Assembly (NCBI GenBank): GCA_900491605.1
Contig: UESW01004079.1
Location: 1,483,012-1,547,011, forward strand
Reading direction: 5' to 3'
DNA length: 64,000 nt
Source of the DNA: Calamus simplicifolius
Lineage: Eukaryota > Streptophyta > Magnoliopsida > Arecales > Arecaceae
In this document: in pieces, positions 51,594 through 64,000 of the stretch
How positions within the stretch are numbered: position 1 is the first letter of the stretch
How the letters are laid out: each line of letters opens with the position of its first letter
Made by a program: the position numbers and the translations under genes
The notes under the pieces: generated by a model
What the model was told of the DNA's origin: nothing
The model's input: only the letters and a program-made list of their open reading frames with translations
Database searches by the model: none

Positions 51594-54500
51594 CATAGTT
51601 ACTGAACATTCATGTAGCCAAGATTTCATGCTCAACATTTCCAGATCTTGATATCTGCAACATATTTCTCAAAAATACATTTCCAAATCTTTAATGTTAC
51701 ATTTGGGCCTTTAGAGTGGAACCATTTTCAATGTTTCATTGTGCAAAAAATATTTTAATGACCTTCAACATTATGTTAAACAAGGGATTATGATTCTACT
51801 TTGAAATGGGAAGAATGATTATCCCAATTCCTACAGGAATGAATGACATCTTTGGGATGAATTATATATCAGCATTTGTGGACAAAATGAGAATGAATGA
51901 TATTTTTGATATATTCATTAGTGGCATTTGTGGTATCAATTGAAAATGATTGATTTGACCAAGGTTTGAAGTTAAAGAAAAGTTGTTGAGCTGGCTCTTT
52001 TTCTCTCAGTCAAGGATATTTTCAACAAGTTTTAATTTGGTTTTAGAATAGGGCTAGCTAAAATATACATTAATATGGAATGACTCATTCCTTTTTGCGC
52101 ATATTGTCATTTCATGCCCTCACCATGGAACGGAAATGCTGATTTTGGTTCCTTATTTTTTCTGTTTCAACTCCATTCTTGTTCTTACTTGACTCATTTT
52201 TTATTCCTGCTAACTGAACATAGGATAACCATTCTATAATTTTGTGATCCTTCTTTTTCGCCAATCACGTGCTTGGAAATTTCATGTGTATAGTGCAATA
52301 ACTAAATTAGCAACCTTTGTATATAGGATAGCCACTCTGTCATAAGTAAACTTCATGATATTTCCCAAGTCTATTGTATTTAGGTGTTCCAAATCTCCGT
52401 TATATACTGGCTTACTTAGTGACTTGGCTGATGTTCTGAATGTCAATCAAAGATATTCTTGTTGTTATGGTAGCTGTTAACTTACAACATGCAGAAATCT
52501 AGTGCATGGGCTGGTCATGAGTCTTGCTGTGTGGATACGCATAAATTCTTATTTTAGGAACATAGTAGTTGGCAAATGAATCAGAACTATGAATAGAAAA
52601 AGGGATGCACTCTTCCAAGTTCCATTTTTGAATGTTTTAATTGTTAGGTGCAAGGGACGTATCACGATGCATCAGTTTTGAATATTACCTCCAGTGTATA
52701 TATTTTAGTAGGCTGATTTATGGTTGCATCATCTCATGCAACTGATTACTAACTTTTAAGTTTCTATAGCAGCTGGTGGTAAAAAAAAGTTAAACTCCTC
52801 TATGCAGTCTTTCTTCATGGCTTTACCAGTCTGGCTATTATGGTAGTTCTTAATGAATGATGACTTCATGATAAAGAATATCTTAGAGAATCTCAACATT
52901 CCATATAAAATGTGCGATTGCAATCATGTCTGTGCCATACAAAGTGATCATATAGCAATCTTAGCATTCTTTTGATCAACTTTCAACTTGTCATTTCTTG
53001 TACGCATGTCAATGTTGACCCTATCACCAATCATCAATATAAACCTCCAAAATATAGTCTAAATACAGAGAGTATGAAATTCTGCAACAGATACAACCAT
53101 CATTTGATCGATAGGTTTTCTGATTCCCCCCTCTAAATTGATAGAATATTTGATCTAGTGATTCATGTTGTTGAACCAAGTTTTGCTGTCAGTCTCCAAG
53201 CCTACTATGGAAGTTCCTGCTCAGTTATGGTCATATGGTGATGAAGTCAAATCCAGTACCACCAGTTCTGAACCCATGACCTAAAAGACCGAATGTAGCC
53301 AAGTCAACCCACTTGACTTTTTAGTTGGTACATGGTACTATTGGAAATTCAGACTAAATTTTTTTTTGCAATTGAGTCCAGATCATGTGCGATATGGCTC
53401 ATGCTGACCCAAATCATCCCTGCATATTAAATGGATCTAGATATGTTAACATCAGATCCAGCTGATAGGGCTTGACTTAATCCAGCCTAGTGTATGCATA
53501 ATGCATGTGGTACCCTATTATGAAATTCTGCAACATATGACAATCATTTGATTGACAGATTTTTTCTGATTTCCCCACTCTTGACATCTAGAATATTTCA
53601 TATAATGAGTCATACTGTTGAGCCAATTTTTGTTGCCAGTCTGAAAGCCTACCATGGAAGTTCCTGCTGCATATGATGAGTCAAAGCCAGTACCACTAGT
53701 TCTGAACCATGACCTACAAGAGTGAAGCTAGCCCAAGTCAATCCATTTGACTTATTTACGTGATGCTATTAAAAATTTAGACCAAATTTTTGTTTGTAGT
53801 TGAGTCTAGATCTTGACCTATTTGGCACATATTGACCTGAATCATCCGTGCCTGTTAAATTAATCTAGATATGTTGATAACAGATCCAGCTGCTAAGATG
53901 ACTTAATCTAGCCTACTGCTTGCATAATGTCTACAGTACCCAGTTCTGTGATACTTGTGATTTAGATTTCACAGTGCATATTGATCTTGGTGAAGTTTAG
54001 GATTGGTTTATATCTTTTAAAATATAATTACAATGCCTAGAAATACCATGATTTAAGCTCTGATGGTTCTTAGAATCATGTTATCTAACTAAAATGCATA
54101 TAAGCACCCACTTGCAAAGACCTGTTATTTAAGATAATTTAAGCTGAGTACAAGTGTGGTATGATATGCCCACTATGGGGCAGTATGCAGTGGTACCATA
54201 TACCATATTCAATGACTAACATAGGTCCAAAATATAACACAGTATCATGATGATTATATTTCGCCCTTAACTATAAATGTGCAATTACATATTCTGAAAA
54301 AAATTAGAGCCTAATGACCCTTAACACAAATAACAGACCTATCTAAAGGGCTCCTATCATAAGTAAACCTTGATAACAAACATTGCTAACAGAGGAAACA
54401 TATAAAAAATGAAAAATACTTAACGAAAAAAAAACTATATTTTGCAACTCTTGATTACTTGTGGACACCTAAAACATCCATAGCTATCCAAGGGCATAAA

Positions 54501-56951
54501 AGTAGCAGTTTAAAAATTTTAAAATATTCTTAATGACTGTAGGACTGTCAACAACTGATATCAAGTGTGAGGATGCTCCTTTTGATCCTAAGGACCTGTT
54601 CTCTAGTTTCGTAAATCCCAGTTCTTTATTTTTAGCCATTCTAGATGTGACCAACCATCCTTGTACCAGTGGACAGACCTTTCATAGCAATCTTAGGATC
54701 TTCAAAATAAACTTGTCATCTTTGCCTATGTTCTAGCTAACACAATGACTTACTGGGGTACGATCGGACACTTAAGTTTTGGTAGATTAGCAGTCAATGA
54801 AGGTTAATAAAATATAAGATATTGCGTGTTACCCAACTCCTTTTTCTTTTTTCTCCCTCATGGTTGGTGCCAAAAAAAAGTTCCTTTGAGTTAGGGAAGC
54901 ACACTAAGGAGAGGGCCAATTTAACTCATGGAGTGCATAGCAGCCCATGATTTGACATCAAACGACATAATAACTGCCCGAATTTTCAATCAGGAGGTAA
55001 GGACAAGGTTCCAAGAAACAGATAATTCTAGCATATAACCATTTTTGATTTTGGTAATGATCTTACTAGAAGGATGGAATTTACAACTTACCAATTCTAC
55101 CAATCTAACATGAACTGAGATTTGGTACAGGGGTTGTGTACTGAGCTTTGGTTTGCTAAACCGACACGTGCTGGACATACCAATACTGTACAAGTGTGGT
55201 AGTGGAATGGGGTTCAATACCAAGATGGTGAGCATTGCATTGGACTATGTTTAATTTGTAGGTCAAGGTATCAATGCTCACAAGGCACATTTATGTGCCC
55301 TTAAGTGGTACTTATTAGGCAATATGGAAATCAAATCATATCCCATGTTTGTCATTGGACCAAGTGTAATCAGTGGGTCAAGTCATAAAAGCTAGCAGGG
55401 CCCATTTTATATACCTTAAAAGGGCACTTACCAAACATTATGGACATCAATCATATACAGTGCTTGCTCTAGCTATTAAATAGGGAGGGCTCTAGCATCC
55501 CCACAAATTGAGAAAAATCATGAAACATTCCCATTCCACTAGTTTGTTCGATTCTGTCTCTCCTATATTCTCTTTGGTTTATCCTTTCATATTCTGTTGA
55601 AGGGTTGGATATATTTCTCTGTTGTTTGAGAATTAGTGACAGAACATCTATTATCCGTAATGTTCTCAATCCTAGGGTAGTAGCAAACTTATTAAGCTCT
55701 CTATGAACTATAAAGTATTACGAGAAAATGGTAGATGGTCTTTTAAAAATGTTATAAAATAAAATGTTGGCATAATGGGTTCCACAATTATTTTTTCTTC
55801 TTCAATATTCTCTTGTTCAATATTCAATGAACATGTAATCCCTTCTCTAGTCTTATGTTTTTCACGTGTTCTTTGCATTTCTTAATGACCAAAATTACAA
55901 TAAAAATACAACTATTTTAATTTAGTTTTATTGATGTTTAACAGGCATGGGTGTTACTTGATTTAAATTTATATGCTGTCACATTGTTGTCAAGGTTGTA
56001 TATTCTAATTATACAAGCACATGCAATAATACATTGTGAAAGTAGGAGAATAGAATACAAAGACTAGATGAAAATGGGTGGGTGGGGGGATATGGGGACT
56101 CTAATATATTTGGATCTTGTAGCATTAAGTTTGCTTGCTTTCTATTTTCTTTCTTTCCTTGTCTGAGCGTGGGGGTGGAGAAGAGGATGGGTCTTCAGAC
56201 AGCAGACATATTATGTTTCTAACCAATTACACCCATGCATCTAATCTGCACAACATTGTGTAACAAAGTTTGGACGCAGAGAGTGAATGGTTTTCCCTGA
56301 AGGGCTAAGCTAATAAATGCTCAGACTTCTCATAAGGATCATATAGAGACTGTTGATTTCAATGTATATGACTGATATTTATTTTACTTATTATTGTGTT
56401 TGCTCTACTGCTGAATAAATAATTAATATATCACCATCAGGTGCATATGGACTGCACCTGTTAAAAACCCCTGCAAAAAAAGTAAAGATAATAGTGACTA
56501 TTGAACTGTATGCATATGATGTTACGATGGAACTATATGTGTATGATGCTAATAAACTATCATGTTTACTTGGACTATAGATTGTATTGCATGGAAATGG
56601 ACACAAGAATTGGATACACATTTTACAAGCGTGTGACTTGTTATATATAAAAAAGGTTAGAAGTTCCTCAGTGTGGTGGCAAATTGCTTCTAACAAGTTC
56701 CCTAACACTTAGCTTAGTAGCTTAACTCTTTATACTGGCGTGGAGCTGCTGGATGTTTGTGATCAGTAGGAATAGGAGGACCCTTTGACAGAACCATCAT
56801 ACCAGTTTTCAGCAGCTGAAGCTCAAGATGAAGTTTCTCATCTAGGAACCATACTCTCTCCACAAGCCATAGAGGCTTAAAAAAAGCTACTCGCCTAAGC
56901 AGAGGGATGGGACGGGAAATCCGGCTAATTAAAAAAAAGCTACTGCCTAAG
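51594..56951. other. Intronic or downstream DNA of IDM1-like copy B
   Basis: Colinear with 18,674-24,030. Differences include about 47 bp near 55,330-55,380 absent from A and about 25 bp near 19,251 absent from B. No exon recognised. Confidence 0.6.
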
Positions 56952-57853
56952 TTTAGGAGTTGTTGTGTGTTCTTGTCTTCCCTGGTTGGGGGTTCCTCTT
57001 ACCCATTTTAGAGTCTGTGAGACTCGAGGTGTAATCATCTATTAGAGCATTTATCATAGGGGCAGCATAGTGGGGCTTGCCTTCTTGTGACTTGTCAGAG
57101 TTGTAGGTCGTGTCCCATCTAATGTGCATGGCTAGAGCCGGTTGATAGGCCAGGTCTCGCCAAAGTGGGTGGCCACTTGATTTGGACAGCTGCTGTAGCC
57201 TGTTGCAGGCTTGCAAGGCATAGACGGTCATTACGATGTTTGCCAGATATGTTTCCCATGTTGCACGTTCGTTGTTCTGTGCGGATAGTGGTAGAGCCAA
57301 GCATGTGGGGGCCACAAGCAGCAGGCATAGCCACGTGGCGGCCACAGGCGGTAGCGGGCCATGTGGAGGCCACTAACTTGTTAGAATTGAGGCCGTCTTA
57401 AAGCTGGGGCCGAGTCCGAAGACGAGGCCGTCTTGGAGGCTAGGTCCGAGTCCGAAGATGAGGCCGCCTTGAAGCTGGGGCCGAGTTCGAAAATGAGGCT
57501 GCCTCAAAGCTAGGGCCGCCTTGGAGCTGGGGCCGTGTTTGAAGATGAGGCTGCCTAGAAGCTGGGACCACCTTGGAGCTGGGGCCGAGTCCGGAGAGGC
57601 CGCCTTGGAGCTGGGGCCACCTTGGATGAGACAAGACCGGTGAGGATGGGCGAGTTCGGCGAGGATGGGCCGACTTGCCGAGCCTGACGAGAATGGGCAA
57701 GGCTGGCGAGGATGGGCAAGGCCGACGAGGATGGGCCGATTGGGACGACGAGGATGGCGAGGCCAGCGAGAATGGGCCAACTTATCAGGGCCGACTGGGA
57801 CGGTGTGGCCCTAATGCGATCATTGTTGCCATGGGGGTTCACTGGCTCCATCA
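56952..57853 (-). mobile_element. LTR of the GC-rich retroelement family (truncated), block B
   Basis: Colinear with 24,031-24,973; ends CTGGCTCCATCA. Contains the same GCCGAG and GAGGATGGGC repeats. Its end is the sequence found inverted at 37,148. Confidence 0.65.
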
Positions 57854-58538
57854 GATGTTCCCACACTCCTGAGTTTGTGCAACCGCGTGCCTTACATCCT
57901 CCAAGCGAAAGGAGTGTAGAACTTTTTTATCTTTGCACTTGTCTTTTCACGCTTGCTTTGAGCTTTGACCTCTTTCGAGTGGGGGGATCTTCTTTTCGCA
58001 CTACTTTTGATGTTGATAATTTTGGTCTGCCCTTGTGTGAACTTGTGACTTCGTCTGCATGCTTTCTGAAGCTGCGCGTTTGCTTTCTCAAAAACTTTAG
58101 GCAATGTTGGAGGTAAGTTGATTACCTTTGACTGGCTGAGGGCAGCCAGTAATCCTCTCCCAACACAGAGTCTGAAAGTGAATGCCCATCAATTGAGTTG
58201 GAAGTTGATCTCTTCCGCTGTGAGCCGACTTGGGGCTTCTAATTGGCTTGCTGAGGGCGACTTATTGCCATATATTGTAAGTGCCTAATTTGAGTAAAGG
58301 TCTTACCTTGTTAGTTATTGACTGCTAAGGTAAAGTTGAGGCCGAAGCCGAGATGAGGCCGCTGGGGTAGAGATAGAGCCGCTGAGGCCACAATGATGCC
58401 GCTGAGGCAGAGATGGAGCGCAGCCTGGATGGCCGAATAGATCAGAGTCCTATCTGGGAAGCTGGCTGAATTTTCTTGGTCAACTGGGAGCAAACCAGCC
58501 TTGTCAACAATGAGCTAGGGAGTTGGTCTACCCTAACT

Positions 58539-58920
58539 GTGAGTTGATCTTATCTTCTTGGCTGGCTGAGAGTGGCCAGCACCATTAGCTGTGAGCTGGG
58601 GAGTTGGTCTCTTGCAACTGTGAGCTGATCTTGTCTTCTTGGCTGACTGAGAGTGGCCAGCACCGTCAGCTATGAGCTGGGGAGTTGTCTGTTCCGCTGT
58701 GAGCTGACTTGGTCTTCTTGGCTGGCTGAGAGTGACCAGCACCGTCAGCTGTGAGCTGAGAAGTTGGTCTTTCCCAACTGTGAGCTAATCTTGTCTTCTT
58801 AGCTAGCTGAGAGTGGCCAACACTGTCAGCTATGAGCTGGGAAGTTGGTCTCTCTCGTTGTGAGCTGACTTAGTCTTCTTGGTTGGCTGAGAGTGGCCAA
58901 CACCGTCAGCTGTGAGCGGG
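58539..58920. repeat. 81-bp tandem repeat, five units
   Basis: Unit starts near 58,539, 58,622, 58,700, 58,782 and 58,862; one unit more than in block A. Confidence 0.85.
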
Positions 58921-59114
58921 TTGGTCATTGGCCGTTGAGGCAGAGTTGAGGCCGTCGAGAGCCTTTTTGGAATCGCCTCAGATGGTGACCCGAGGGTGCT
59001 GGGACCATGCTCGGATGCCTTTTTGGACCACCTAGCTTTGTAGCTTTTTGTCTTTGCGTCGTGTTCGATGTCGATGTCAATTAGAAGCTTGAAAACTTTT
59101 TCTTTGAAACTACC

Positions 59115-59600
59115 TTGGGGGTTTCTTCGGCCGGCCCGAGTGGTGACCCGAGAGTTGCCTGGGCCGTCGGGGTCCTTTTTCTTTACAACCACCTCGGGGG
59201 TTTCTTTGGCCGACTCGAGTGGTGATCCGAGAGCAGTCTGGTTCGTCGGGATCCTTTTTCTTCACAATCGCCTTAGGGGTTTGTTCGGTTGGCCCAAGTG
59301 GTGACTGGAGAGCCGCTTAGGCCATTGGAGCCCTTTTTCTTCACAACTGCCTTGGGGGTTTCTTCGGCCGGCCCGAGTGGTGACCCGAGAGCCGCCTGGA
59401 CCGTCGGGGTTCTTTTGGAACCACCTCAGGGGTTTCTTTGCGCCAGCCCAAGGGGTGACCCGAGAGTCGCCAAAATCATTGAAGATCGTGAACCGCCTCG
59501 GGGCTTTCTTTGGCCGGCCCGAGGGTGACCTTATAGTCGCAAGACCATCAGGGTCCTTTTGGAACCACCTCAGGGGTTTCTTTGCGTCGGATCGAGGGGT
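59115..59600. repeat. ~79-bp tandem repeat, block B
   Basis: GGGGGTTTCTTCGGCCGGCC-type units matching 26,150-26,640. Confidence 0.8.
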
Positions 59601-59625
59601 GACCTAAGAATCACTAGAACCATCG

Positions 59626-60036
59626 TGTTGACCCAATTATTGATTTTGATGAATAACAAAAGTCATATGAGTATATTCCTTAGGTTACTAATGATTTTGA
59701 TTAAGTGTTTCAGATATTTAAATGTTTAAATAATCAAAATCTAAAGGAAAATTAAGTTTGATCCGATTTTAATGTCATGTGTCAAAAGTTCAGACATTAG
59801 AGCCAACTCTAGAAGGATTAGAGCCGACTCAGGACCGTATCATAACCCTTTGGCTCTTTCGGCATGGATTAGAGCCGATTCTGCAGTTATTAGAGCCGAC
59901 TCTAATTAGAAGACAGTAAGTCCCTATTTCTGCATCAAATTAGAGTTGACTCTGTAGAGTATTAGAGCCGACTCTAATAACAAAACAGAGACTGATTTTT
60001 CGAAGCTCAAATTAGAGCCGGCTCCCGTATTTGCTA
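59626..60036 (+). mobile_element. Sirevirus-like copia LTR fragment, block B
   Basis: Begins with the intact terminus TGTTGACCCAATTATTGATT and carries the TTAGAGCCGACTCTAA motifs. Truncated by the foldback arm at the same point as in block A (GCTAGAGCAAGACGTC). Confidence 0.55.
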
Positions 60037-61639
60037 GAGCAAGACGTCATTGGTAAGAGCAAGACGTCAAATTATGCTTTTGAATAACAATAATGAATCT
60101 AATTATGATTTAAAATATATTATCTCGTGGACTTTATACAAGCCATTGGCATGAGAAAGAGATCAAGAAACAATCCATACAAAAAATAAAACTAAAAATA
60201 AAAACATCCACCAAATGACCTATATGACTATCCCTATTTAGGCATCAATACGTCTAGAGTCCTTAGGAGAAGATATCCTTAAAACATTATCATATTAAAG
60301 TATTTATCGAAATAACATCCAAGAAAACCTTTTAAATTGAAATCATATCTATCTAATGAAACTATATATAATAATAAACACCATTTAACCATCTAAAATA
60401 GTTGAAAAAAGGCTTAGATGAGTTGAGTTGAGTATTTAACCATTTAAAACTAAAAATTGTTGGCTCCTATATTGTAACGAAGATATCGTTTCATTCTTAT
60501 TATTGGTAAGAGCAAGATATCAAATTATGCTTTTGAATAACAATAATAAATTAGATTATGCTTTAAAATATATGCCATTGGTAAGAGAAAGACATCAAAA
60601 AATAGTCTATAAACACAAAAAAAGTATTTAAAAATATACTCCAAATAACCTTTATGACTGTCTTTGTCTAGGCATTGATACATTTATAGTCCTTAGGAAA
60701 AGATATGCTTGAAACTTTATCGTAATAAAATATTTATCGAAATAAGATCCAGGAAAATCTTTTGATTGATTTGAATCCGTATCTATCTAATGAAAAAATA
60801 TATGATAATTAACACCATTTAACCATTTGAAACCAAAATGTCAGCTGTCGTATTGTAATAATGATATCACTTCATTCTTGCTATTAGTGAAAGCAAGGCA
60901 TCAAAAAATAAGCTATAAAAGCAAAGTTACCCCACAAAAAAAGATACTTCACAATGTTCATAAACCTAAAAAAATCAAATGATCCTATTATCATCTCTGT
61001 TTGACCATCGACATGCCCAAAAGCCATCAGAGAGGATCCTTCTCTTTCCGATCTGTCTCATACCATCTATACCTAAAAAATCCAGATATGAGTCTGTGAT
61101 GCTGCTTCAACCTTCAAAGTCTCAGGAAGTAAAGCCACAAGATCTGCATATAGAGGTGTGTTCATCTCATATAGAGAGGGTAGAGATATTGTAAGTAAAT
61201 AATATATTTAATATTTATTATATTTTTATGCATTTTCTTTCCAAACTAGTTATTTCCCACAAGATTATTATGTTGATTAATCTAAAACAGGAAAAAGTGA
61301 TTAGTATTTTAATTGCATTCTTCATGATAAAAATTTTGATGTTTTATTGATAGATATTTTTTTTAAAAATAAATCTATAACAAGCGCTCCAGTTAGACCG
61401 TCTATATCTCTCCTTTTGTTCCCTTTTCTGTGTGCATATAACATATTTGGAGCTACATGTTTATGAATATATATGCTAAATTCTTGAGCCTTTCTCAAAA
61501 GGCCATATAATATGTAAAAAATTTCATCTTGAGATTATTTATTTATGTTCTGTTCTTATAAATATGCTTTTGATGTATGTAGAATGACTAGTTGTGATTT
61601 ACAATATAGTTTTATTGGACTTAAATAATTTGACCATGT
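60037..61639. mobile_element. Foldback element B, left inverted arm
   Basis: Colinear with 27,072-28,680. The inner end at about 61,639 (TTGACCATGT) mirrors the right arm start at 63,264 (ACATGGTCAA). Confidence 0.85.
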
Positions 61640-63263
61640 AAATTGGTTGAAAATTAGCTAAGTTGGGAAATCACTAAGTTAATATATGCATAGATTGATT
61701 GGTTAGATTGTGTATGCCAACAGCCAGCAAATTTAGAATTTCAATGGGACAATGTCAAAGGTATTGACATGGAAATAATGCAATGCCAATGAGACTTTCT
61801 GGGCCCAAAAAAATGTGGATAATTTGTGTGCCTGCTACTCAAAATCATTTTTGGCTCCATAATAATTGTCAGCAATGTAATCAAATACCTACTTGAGCTG
61901 TAATTTTGGATCTATGGTCTTCTCTCAAGTTACCTATACCAAATACTTGGGATGCGCCACTCAAGCACTGAACCGTAACCTTCTCCGATAACCAAAAAAG
62001 AGAAGCCCATAACCTCCTTCTAAGGGAGGAGAGCTATTACCAGCATAGCATTGCCCACTTCATAGCCATGATCCATTTTTTGAAGCTAATCTGGCAAATA
62101 ATTGGGAGCAAGATAGGGGGAATATAGCTAGAAGAAAGAAATTGCCTAATATTTGAGAATTCCATAAATTGATGCTGAGGAGGATTCAGGCTATAAGCCA
62201 AGCTTTGCCTAGCCCATGTTGGAGCCTTTTCAAGCTCTCTTGGCTTCCTTACGGTCAACAAAATAAAAGAAAGAAAAAGGGATGGCTTAATAATTAATTG
62301 GACAGCTGTTACCTTTGGGAGGTGGGGGAGGGGAGGAAATCCCCTATCTCAATCTTTCTTCTAGATGAAAACTTTCTCATTTTTATGCCAATAATACCCT
62401 TACCTAAAATGCTTGTTCAGTGTTTCCCAGTTGTTTGAACTTTGAAGGACTAGTGATAAACCAAAAGGCATGGCCCTTTCTAATGCCTCTCAAGCTCCTT
62501 TAGGCTTCCTTATATATTCAATTCATTGATTTGTTTTGCCAATCTGGCTTAAATATCCCATCTCATTCAGCTTTCAGTACAATATCTTTTTCAATCTTAC
62601 AATTCTTATACATTCACCTAGATTATTATCTCTAAGGAAAGCCTCCATTGCCCTATCTTCTGCCACCAGATAAGAAAGCTTTTTTTTTCCATTTCTACAG
62701 TGAGTGTGAATAGGGTTGTCAATAGGGACCACTTGATTAGATTAGGTCATCCAAGGAATAATTTCTCCTTTCAATTACATATACTTTTTGCCACCTGTTG
62801 AATTGTTTTCCCTTTTTTATTATAATTTTTGCTTAATTGGTGGTTTGTGCTATTAAGTTTATGGTTCTTGGGTTCCTCTCTAGTTAAAAGATCCAATTAC
62901 CCAAGATAAAAGACTCGATCTGAGGATTTGGAGTGTGGGTCCTCCCTATAGCTAACATATATCAAAACTACCATTTTCTCTTTTGAGTCTTGAGCACCTA
63001 AATTCCAGCTGTCATTTCAATAACTATGGATCATGGCAGATCCACTCCTATGAGAGTACATTTCGCACCTAATAATTCATAAATCTTGCAAACAAAAAAC
63101 CTAATAATTGTTCTGTGCATATAAAATAATCCAATTGTCCTACATCTCTTAAACGATTCCAATTTTCTTTAAAAATATTGCCAAATAATTTGACTATGCT
63201 ATGGAGCATGGATTGAAGCCCAGCTTACATAAAATCATCTAACAGAATATTATAAGGCTATAT
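61640..63263. mobile_element. Foldback element B, interior
   Basis: Single copy of the 1.62-kb unit, with the empty CTTTA site at 62,498-62,502 and an extra 136 bp at 62,755-62,890. About 63,085-63,263 (CATAAATCTTGCAAACAAAA and onward) is absent from element A, which lost it together with the inner part of its right arm. Confidence 0.75.
62755..62890. mobile_element. 136-bp insertion flanked by ATCCAA direct repeats
   Basis: ATCCAA at 62,749-62,754 and 62,891-62,896 flank sequence absent from both paralogous sites in element A (GTCATCCAATTACCC). No terminal inverted repeat or poly-A tail is obvious, so a small transposon insertion and a deletion in the A lineage are both possible. Confidence 0.5.
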
Positions 63264-64000
63264 ACATGGTCAAATTATTTAAGTCCAATAAAACTATATT
63301 GTAAATCACAACTAGTCATTCTGCATACATCAAAAGCATATTTATAAGAATAGAACAAGAATAAATAATCTCAAGATGAAATTTTTTACATATTATATGA
63401 CCTTTTGTGAAAGGCTCAAGAATTTAGCATATATATTCATAAATATGTAGCTCCAAATATGTTATATGCACAGAGAAAAGGGAACAAAAGGAGAGATATA
63501 GACTATCTAAATGGAGTGCTTGTTATAGATTTTTTTTAAAAAAATCTATCAATAAAACATCGAGATTTTTATCATGAAGAATGCAATTAAAATACTAATC
63601 ACTTTTTTCTGTTTTAGATTAATCAGCATAATAATCTTGTGGGAAATAACTAGTTTGAAAAGAAAATGCATAAAAAATATAACAAATGTTGAATATATTA
63701 TTTTACTTATAGTATCTCTACCCTCTTTAAATGAGATGAACTCACCTCTATAGGCAGATCTTGTGGCTTTACTTTCTGAGGCTTTGAAGGTTGAAGCAGC
63801 ATCACAGACCCATATCTGAATTTTTTAGGTATGGATGGTATGAGACATATAGGAAAGAGAAGGATCTTCCTCTCTGATTGCTTTTGGGCATGTCGATGGT
63901 CAAACAGAGATGATAATAGGATCATTTGATTTTTTTTTAGGTTTATGAACATTGTGAAGTACTTTTTTGTGGAGTAACTTTGCTTTTATAGCTTTTTTTT
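63264..64000. mobile_element. Foldback element B, right inverted arm (runs off the window)
   Basis: Reverse complement of about 60,915-61,639, including the TTTTTTTAAAAAAA centre near 63,535. Contains at about 63,264-63,560 the inner arm part deleted from element A. Confidence 0.85.

Larger units (their letters stand above)
57854..59625 (-). mobile_element. Non-coding interior of the GC-rich retroelement, block B
   Basis: Colinear with 24,974-26,659, holding the 81-bp repeat (five units, about 58,539-58,920) and the 79-bp repeat (about 59,115-59,600). No pol frame. Confidence 0.6.
40516..63090. repeat. Segmental duplication block B
   Basis: Direct (same-strand) partner of block A. The left limit falls inside or beside the GC-rich retroelement, since the promoter and first 31 codons found left of the LTR in A are missing here. 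Confidence 0.9.

Overview
This window is nuclear DNA of a flowering plant, most likely a monocot and perhaps a palm (inference from the retroelement types and the AT-rich, repeat-dense composition; not proven). It has no bacterial-type genes, operons, CRISPR arrays or recognisable tRNAs. Nearly everything is transposable-element sequence and its debris, with one host gene family present as two decayed copies.

Layout. 1-590: decayed CACTA (En/Spm) fragment with a DUF4216-like stretch. 590-7,085: AT-rich DNA with a three-copy diverged repeat (1,641-3,925) and a five-copy ~510-bp tandem array (4,438-7,085). 7,086-10,300: AT-rich DNA, microsatellites and a possible host terminal exon on the minus strand. 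10,300-18,598: copy A of a pseudogene related to plant IDM1-type chromatin proteins (TDBD, PHD and GNAT acetyltransferase family). Its first exon is split by a solo LTR with a GCAAG target duplication, and its middle is replaced by a foldback palindrome. 18,600-24,030: its intronic DNA. 24,031-26,659: a GC-rich LTR element with 79-81-bp tandem repeats. 26,660-27,071: a piece of a Sirevirus-like LTR. 27,072-35,220: a large foldback element with long inverted arms, carrying a small copia-type element (29,539-31,115) whose interior encodes a decayed double-stranded-RNA-binding domain. 36,089-36,600: a solo copia-type LTR. 37,148-41,559: a GC-rich LTR element with a gag stub, an exact 50-bp tandem repeat and a piece of 5S rRNA.

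41,560-64,000 repeats the order of 12,575-31,941: copy B of the pseudogene, the same intron, the same GC-rich element, the same Sirevirus LTR piece and a second foldback element running off the window end. The main additions are an array of five 227-bp repeats (43,986-45,121) and a young, nearly complete Ty1-copia retrotransposon (46,953-51,588).

The two ~20-kb blocks supply paralogous empty sites for both LTR insertions, so target duplications and relative order can be read directly: the block duplication preceded the copia insertion, and the small copia-type element is absent from two paralogous sites. I see no intact host gene. The most unusual items are the dsRBD-carrying mini-retroelement, the 5S rRNA fragment inside a retroelement, and the foldback family with subrepeated arms.
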